A DNA stretch of 64,000 nt from Rhabditoides inermis (lineage: Eukaryota; Nematoda; Chromadorea; Rhabditida; Rhabditidae), in assembly GCA_963966185.1 (NCBI GenBank), contig CAWZYM010000205.1:495001-559000 (forward strand). The letters run 5' to 3'. Position numbers and translations under genes: made by a program. Every line of letters begins with the position of its first letter. Within the stretch, counting starts at the first letter, position 1. The notes under the pieces are model-generated. The model made no database searches and was not told where the DNA came from. It saw nothing but the letters and a program-made list of their open reading frames with translations. Positions 61,203-64,000 of this stretch are shown here, one piece after another.

Positions 61203-64000
61203 TCTTCCCCTCTTCCAGACGACTTCCCCTCTGCCTGGCTGGCCCTCCTCTCCTACCTCGAATGGGCTGCTGCCTGCGAGAACGCCGAACTCAGTCTCTC
61301 CGCCATTAAGTGCTTCCAGGAAGTGAGATGGTTGTTTACTTTGTTGTTTGCTTGTTTGTTTACATTTCACTTTATCACCGATTACCGACTGTAGTGTGGT
61401 GTGTAATGCGGTAGGATTCATGTTGAGAGTAGGTAGCTATTCTGATCGAGAGGGCAATTCCCGACGTATTTCCTGATAGTATCGAAAACACGAAGTGTCT
61501 GTTGCTGCGAATCCCTGTGTCGTCTAGGCTGTTGTTTATTCAATATTTCATTTTGTTTCAGCAAATTATCTAATATTCGAGAAAATTGATGATCCTAAAA
61601 AATATCCACATCCAATTGTGAATATCTCTCTCTGAAAATCGAAATCACTTAATATCTAGGTGCTTCTCGGGAAGGTCTCCGCTCAGACCCTGGATATCAA
61701 CACAAGAGAAAAGAGCACTGCGTGAGTGGACACAGATTATCGATTGTTTTATCGGTTTTTAATTACAATATATTCACGAATATTTATGATATTTTCTTTA
61801 AAAAAAATTACTTTCAAGGTTGTCGATCTATCGAAGATTGATGCACATATACTGTAATCAGATTCAGTTTCTGGTAAATGCAGTTGAAACATTTGTTATT
61901 GTTCATGCACGAAAATGCATCAACAAGTGTAGCTGATGAAACGTATTGTTTCTTGTTTCCAGTAACCTGAAGGACTCTGTTTCTATCGATGAGGCGCCGG
62001 TGCCCCAACTGCCAGCTAGCGAGTGGATTGTGAGCTGGAAGGTAGGGAGGGAGAGAGAGAGAGAGGGGAGAGGGAGAGAGAGGGGGAGGGAGAGAGATAG
62101 GGGGAGAGAGAGGAAGAGAGAGAGAGGGAGAAGGTGAGAGAGAGAAGAAGAGAGAGAGAAGGAGAGAGAGGGAGAGAGAGAGATGGAGAGGGAGAGAGAG
62201 AGAGATGGAGAGAGAGGGATAGAGAGAGGGAGAGAGAGGGAGATAGATAGAGAGGGAGATAGATAGAGAGGGAGGGAGGGAGAGGGAGAGAGAAAGAGAG
62301 AGGAGAGAGAGAGATACTGTCCATTTCAGGCCTGGCAGCGCATGTGTGACGCTGTGTGCGCGCCGCGGGAGCCGACAGACGATGGAAAAGTGTGTGATTT
62401 TTGAAACTTGTAATTTGTAATGATACGTTTCACGTATAGATTAACATCAATCGTGAATTTGGCTATTCAATGCTTGGAATGGCTTTCGTTGCTACTTAAA
62501 TTGGTTTACTGTTCAAAATTAGCTTCACATGAAAGCTATATCCATAGTACATCTTTCGGCTTAATTTTCGTTACGCATGTATAAAAAATTAAATCAAAGG
62601 CGCACAAAGTTGCACTTTCCGTATCAAGGATATGTGTATAGTGTATTAAAAGGTAATAAACAACAACCAAACGATGCGTGTTTAGGTGTACACGGCGGGT
62701 CCGTCTCACTTGACCACTCTGCTGCACATCTTCCCACCCCTGTTCGAGAGAGTGCGGAAACAGATCGGAGTGGAAGAGATACAGACAGAGGGAGTCGTCA
62801 GAATATTCAAGGTGAGAGGGATGGAGAGAGAGAGAGACACACAGGGAATAGTCAGCATATTCAAGGGGAGAGAAAGAGATAGACGGACAGACAGAGAGAG
62901 GGAATCGTCAGGGTATTCAAGGTGAGGGTAGAAGAAGGGAGAGAGGATGATCAGTTTTCTTGTAGAATTACGTTTCGCATCGCGCCTAAGTCCATTGTTT
63001 GGAACACGAACGCAATTCTCGCATTGAAAAGCGTACATGTTCGGTTCCGTACTGCACCCTCATCCTCTGATTGTTGCAGAACCTGCTGTGCGTGCGCGTT
63101 CCTTCGGAGCAGATGCCGTTCGTTCTATCGAACGCCGCCTCCCAGATGACACCCCTTCAGGAGGCGGTCACTGAGGCGTGCAAGGCCATATTCGCGGTGG
63201 GTCACTGGATGGAGAGGGAGGGGTATCGGAAGGTTGTTGTTGTTGGTTCAGAGTTCTGTAGGTATTGGACGGTATTGGTGTGATTGGTTGGTTGGTTGGA
63301 AGACTTTTGTGCATGATTGCTACATAGAATTGGTCGAATTGACGACTGCATGGTTTTCGAATAAGTGTGAAGCGTATAGTTAGTGGACGGAACTGGGAAC
63401 TTGAAACATGCAGGGTGCAGTATCAGTCTACCCTCCCTCTTTCAGGAGCTCTGCTCTGCCTCGTGCACCCTCCGGCCCGCGCTCCCCGATCTAATCCGAC
63501 TGGAACTGCACTTTGCCAGCCTGGCTGTCACACCCACGCCAGCTCCCACCGGTTGCAGGGATCAGGTAACTAGAATTAGGAGTCTGCTTCTGTCCTCTTT
63601 TCTCATCGGCACGAGTAAAAGCTTTCTTGCTATTCAATCAGCATGTATACAAACTTATACAAAGTGATATTCTGGTTATCCTTTTCTTCGCAGCGCGAGT
63701 GGCAGTTGTCGTCTGTGATTCCATTCGGAGAGGGTATGCTTCGAATGGCAGTGGAACACGCACAGACATCAGCCATGTGGAGAGAGGCTATAGACAAGGG
63801 GGTGGCTGGGGAAGTGATAGAGGTGAGGAGAGAGAGGGAGGAAGGGAGAGAGAGAGAGGGAAGGAGGGAGAGAGAAAGAGAGATTCCCTCGCTCGCAGGC
63901 GCTCGGCTCCCCTCTGGAAAGCAAGTACCAGTGTGTGTCAGCCTCTACGTGGAAACTCGCCGCCCACTCTCTCATCTCTCTCCTCAAGACCATGCTGCCG
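37809..64000 (+). CDS. mon-2: MON2 homologue (Arf-GEF-like regulator of endosome-to-Golgi trafficking), 3' end outside the window
   Basis: Large HEAT/DCB-HUS scaffold related to BIG/GBF ArfGEFs but lacking Sec7. Main exons: 37809-37892 (tentative), 37939-37995, 38809-38904, 39381-39488, 39733-39834, 40416-40548, 41014-41124, 41329-41392, 41560-41612, 41953-42006, 42174-42245, 42800-42883, 43352-43499, 43957-44080, 44296-44409, 45027-45088, 45252-45300, 46663-46767, 46901-46974, 47321-47434, 48053-48187, 48616-48703, 48947-49016, 56853-57024, 57448-57509, 57634-57681, 57977-58091, 58261-58351, 58430-58500, 58760-58876, 59111-59175, 59317-59383, 59636-59739, 59972-60034, 60459-60608, 60721-60780, 61012-61141, 61219-61321, 61660-61721, 61963-62041, 62330-62389, 62686-62811, 63080-63196, 63446-63565, 63695-63823, 63899-64000. 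Family blocks: [134 protein letters not shown] near the family C-terminus. The start is uncertain: ATG at 37987 (MIQAPADSRR) would match the human N-terminal length better. Confidence 0.93.
38655..38825 (+). repeat. Three tandem copies (about 75 bp) of a MON2 acceptor junction
   Basis: CTAG|GCGCCGGTGGACT (38657), GTAG|GCGCCGGCGGACT (38734) and the real CTAG|GCGCCGGCGGACTC (38809) are separated by AATAACAAATC.ATAAATCAATAATC units. Confidence 0.9.
39297..39359. repeat. (AT)n microsatellite, about 30 units
   Basis: Uninterrupted TATATA run about 20 bp upstream of a MON2 acceptor (exon 39381). Confidence 0.95.
40892..40960 (-). ncRNA. tRNA-like / tRNA-derived SINE segment
   Basis: On the minus strand GGCTCAATGGATAGAGCG matches a tRNA D-arm with A box, and GCTGGTTCGTTCGATC resembles a disturbed B box (GGTTCGANTCC) at tRNA distance. 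The acceptor stems do not pair convincingly, so a pseudo-tRNA or SINE head is more likely than a functional tRNA. It lies in a MON2 intron. Confidence 0.5.
43480..43595 (+). repeat. Echo of a MON2 donor junction
   Basis: CAGATACTG|GTGGGTGAGGGG at 43491 recurs as CAGATACTGGTGAGTAAGAG at about 43567. Confidence 0.8.
45075..45250 (+). repeat. 36-bp tandem copies of a MON2 donor with TTGTTTAC units
   Basis: Exon end TCTATCATAATG|GTATGTTTACTTG is followed by three copies of ATCTATCATAA(A/T)GGAATG then TTTACTTGTTTAC, filling the intron up to the acceptor at 45252. Confidence 0.85.
45340..45571 (+). repeat. 42-bp satellite related to the 12.5-kb array
   Basis: About five units with the core GGTTACGGTAGGAGAATAAT then TTGAGCTGCTTGCAAACATA, beginning about 40 bp after a MON2 donor. 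Confidence 0.85.
45572..45960 (-). mobile_element. Helitron-like element, copy at 45.6 kb
   Basis: On the minus strand it ends in a perfect hairpin GATCGGCGC-TTC-GCGCCGATC followed directly by CTAA|T. The interior has GC-rich text shared with the 4.2-kb copy (CGCTCATTGGT). The 5' end is unclear. It interrupts the boundary of the 42-bp satellite. Confidence 0.5.
45990..46555. mobile_element. Long-TIR palindromic element, copy 4
   Basis: Arms at about 46030-46165 and 46430-46550 are reverse complements, including a copy-specific stretch (AGCTCTGTTTGGGTTCACCT) and the core CAACAAAAGCACATGCATAA. The spacer of about 265 bp is AT-rich. Between MON2 exons 45252-45300 and 46663-46767. Confidence 0.85.
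49091..49096 (-). promoter_or_regulatory. AATAAA signal of the nested kinase gene
   Basis: TTTATT on the plus strand, about 135 bp after the kinase stop codon at 49229. Confidence 0.5.
49229..56377 (-). CDS. TTBK-like (CK1 superfamily) protein with two tandem kinase domains
   Basis: Ser/Thr kinase of the tau-tubulin-kinase-like group expanded in nematodes. Nineteen exons in minus order: 56354-56377, 56100-56255, 54716-54844, 54531-54622, 54182-54275, 54029-54123, 53748-53832, 53583-53706, 53128-53329, 52949-53084, 52602-52847, 52464-52555, 52194-52287, 51977-52156, 51729-51858, 51483-51604, 51165-51325, 50794-50980, 49229-49417. Total 2538 nt with every phase consistent, giving 845 aa. Domain 1: [41 protein letters not shown]. 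Domain 2: [41 protein letters not shown]. Gly loop, Lys, HRD and DFG are intact in both. The domains are joined by a 43-nt intron (GTGAGT...ACAG) and the linker [20 protein letters not shown]. The C-terminus is Gly/His- then Lys-rich. The alternative is two genes, since without that splice the first would stop at NDE*. Lies wholly inside a MON2 intron. Confidence 0.85.
49442..50660 (-). mobile_element. TRIM-like LTR retrotransposon (no coding capacity), recent insertion
   Basis: Two direct repeats, 49442-49666 and 50436-50660, are 225 bp each and appear identical. Each begins TG and ends CA. The 4-bp flanks GTAA (49438-49441) and GTAA (50661-50664) form a target-site duplication. Read on the minus strand, the base run after the 5' LTR is TGGAAGTTCTACC (TGG start typical of a tRNA primer site), and GAGGGGTGGGA precedes the 3' LTR (polypurine tract). 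The 769-bp interior has no gag/pol frame. It sits in the last intron of the kinase gene, in the same orientation, 20-odd bp from the 3' splice site. Confidence 0.85.
54125..54720. repeat. CTACAGTA/TACGGTAGC palindromic short repeats
   Basis: CTGTAGCTACAGTA and TACGGTAGCTACAGTAACC occur at 54136, 54166, 54650 and 54669 in kinase introns, and again near 3730-3930 in the UGT gene. Short CTACAGTA motifs are common dispersed repeats in Caenorhabditis-like genomes. Confidence 0.6.
54890..55945 (+). mobile_element. 5'-truncated non-LTR retrotransposon with open reverse-transcriptase C-terminal half
   Basis: An uninterrupted 299-codon frame (54920-55819) begins inside the RT domain: [13 protein letters not shown] is encoded just across the start, then the catalytic [40 protein letters not shown], and a C-terminal [10 protein letters not shown] block. 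This layout fits CR1/Jockey-type LINEs. The 3' end is GGTAATAAACTTATTATTAT. The endonuclease half is missing. At the 5' junction GCCTGGGCCCAATAT is repeated in tandem. Inserted in the kinase intron 54845-56099, antisense to the kinase and parallel to MON2. Confidence 0.9.
60035..60235 (+). repeat. 34-36 bp satellite sharing the 42-bp satellite core
   Basis: About five units of GGGTTACGGTAGGAGAATAA then TTTGACGTGCGATA start directly at the MON2 donor (GAGAGG|GTGGGTTACGG). Confidence 0.85.
62042..62320 (+). repeat. GA array filling a MON2 intron
   Basis: About 280 bp of GA/GGGA from the donor at 62042 to within about 10 bp of the acceptor of exon 62330. Confidence 0.9.
62778..62935 (+). repeat. 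Three-fold donor junction in MON2
   Basis: GTCGTCAGAATATTCAAG|GTGAGA is echoed at about 62839-62866 (ATAGTCAGCATATTCAAGGG) and 62904-62926 (ATCGTCAGGGTATTCAAGGT then GAGG), separated by GA-rich text. Confidence 0.85.

Noticed and set aside
1..64000. CRISPR arrays, prokaryotic operons, phage or plasmid features
   Set aside because: The window is eukaryotic with spliced genes; the regular repeats are satellites and exon echoes without the spacer structure of CRISPR.

Overview
The window is nuclear DNA of a nematode, most likely a rhabditid/diplogastrid-like chromadorean. The evidence is split genes with GT..AG introns, ShKT-domain secreted proteins, a nematode-type UDP-glycosyltransferase, a GT92 (DUF23) glycosyltransferase, a tau-tubulin-kinase-like CK1 kinase, and the conserved genes MRPS21, ST7 and MON2. 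The species cannot be named from sequence alone. Exons are short and GC-rich. Introns are AT-rich and filled with GA/CT tracts, minisatellites and small transposons. Gene models were built by hand from splice consensus, reading phase and remembered family motifs; no search was run.

Layout. 383-2751 (+): C-terminal part of a P4-ATPase flippase that starts upstream. 2873-10899 (-): complete 16-exon UDP-glycosyltransferase. 11719-12277 (-): small Lys/Glu-rich membrane-anchored or secreted protein. 12540-13440: 42-bp satellite. 13755-15515 (-): secreted protein with three ShKT domains and a dead LINE in one intron. 17656-25960 (+): GT92 glycosyltransferase. 26233-26979 (-): mitochondrial ribosomal protein bS21m (mrps-21). 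27571-36374 (+): ST7 homologue, 19 exons. 37809-64000 and beyond (+): MON2 homologue, about 45 exons, truncated by the window end.

Inside one 7.8-kb MON2 intron (49017-56852) lies a whole antisense gene, 49229-56377 (-). It encodes a TTBK-like protein whose 19 exons join in phase into a single 845-residue product with two complete kinase domains. That gene's own introns hold a recent 1219-bp LTR element of TRIM type (identical 225-bp LTRs, GTAA target duplication) and a 5'-truncated LINE.

The genes do not form a pathway. Several relate to membranes and secretion (flippase, UGT, GT92, MON2 in endosome-Golgi traffic, multi-pass ST7, ShKT protein), but nothing in the sequence links them functionally.

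The most unusual signal is architectural. At more than twenty exon borders in five genes, 20-70 bp spanning the splice junction recur one to four times in the neighbouring intron ('echo' junctions), often with the GT or AG kept. Other window-wide signals are a 9-mer TGAAACGTA found at 19 sites, introns built from TTGTTTAC (the FOXO/DAF-16 consensus), palindromic elements whose arms match each other better than other copies, and Helitron-like ends with a hairpin directly abutting CTAA|T.
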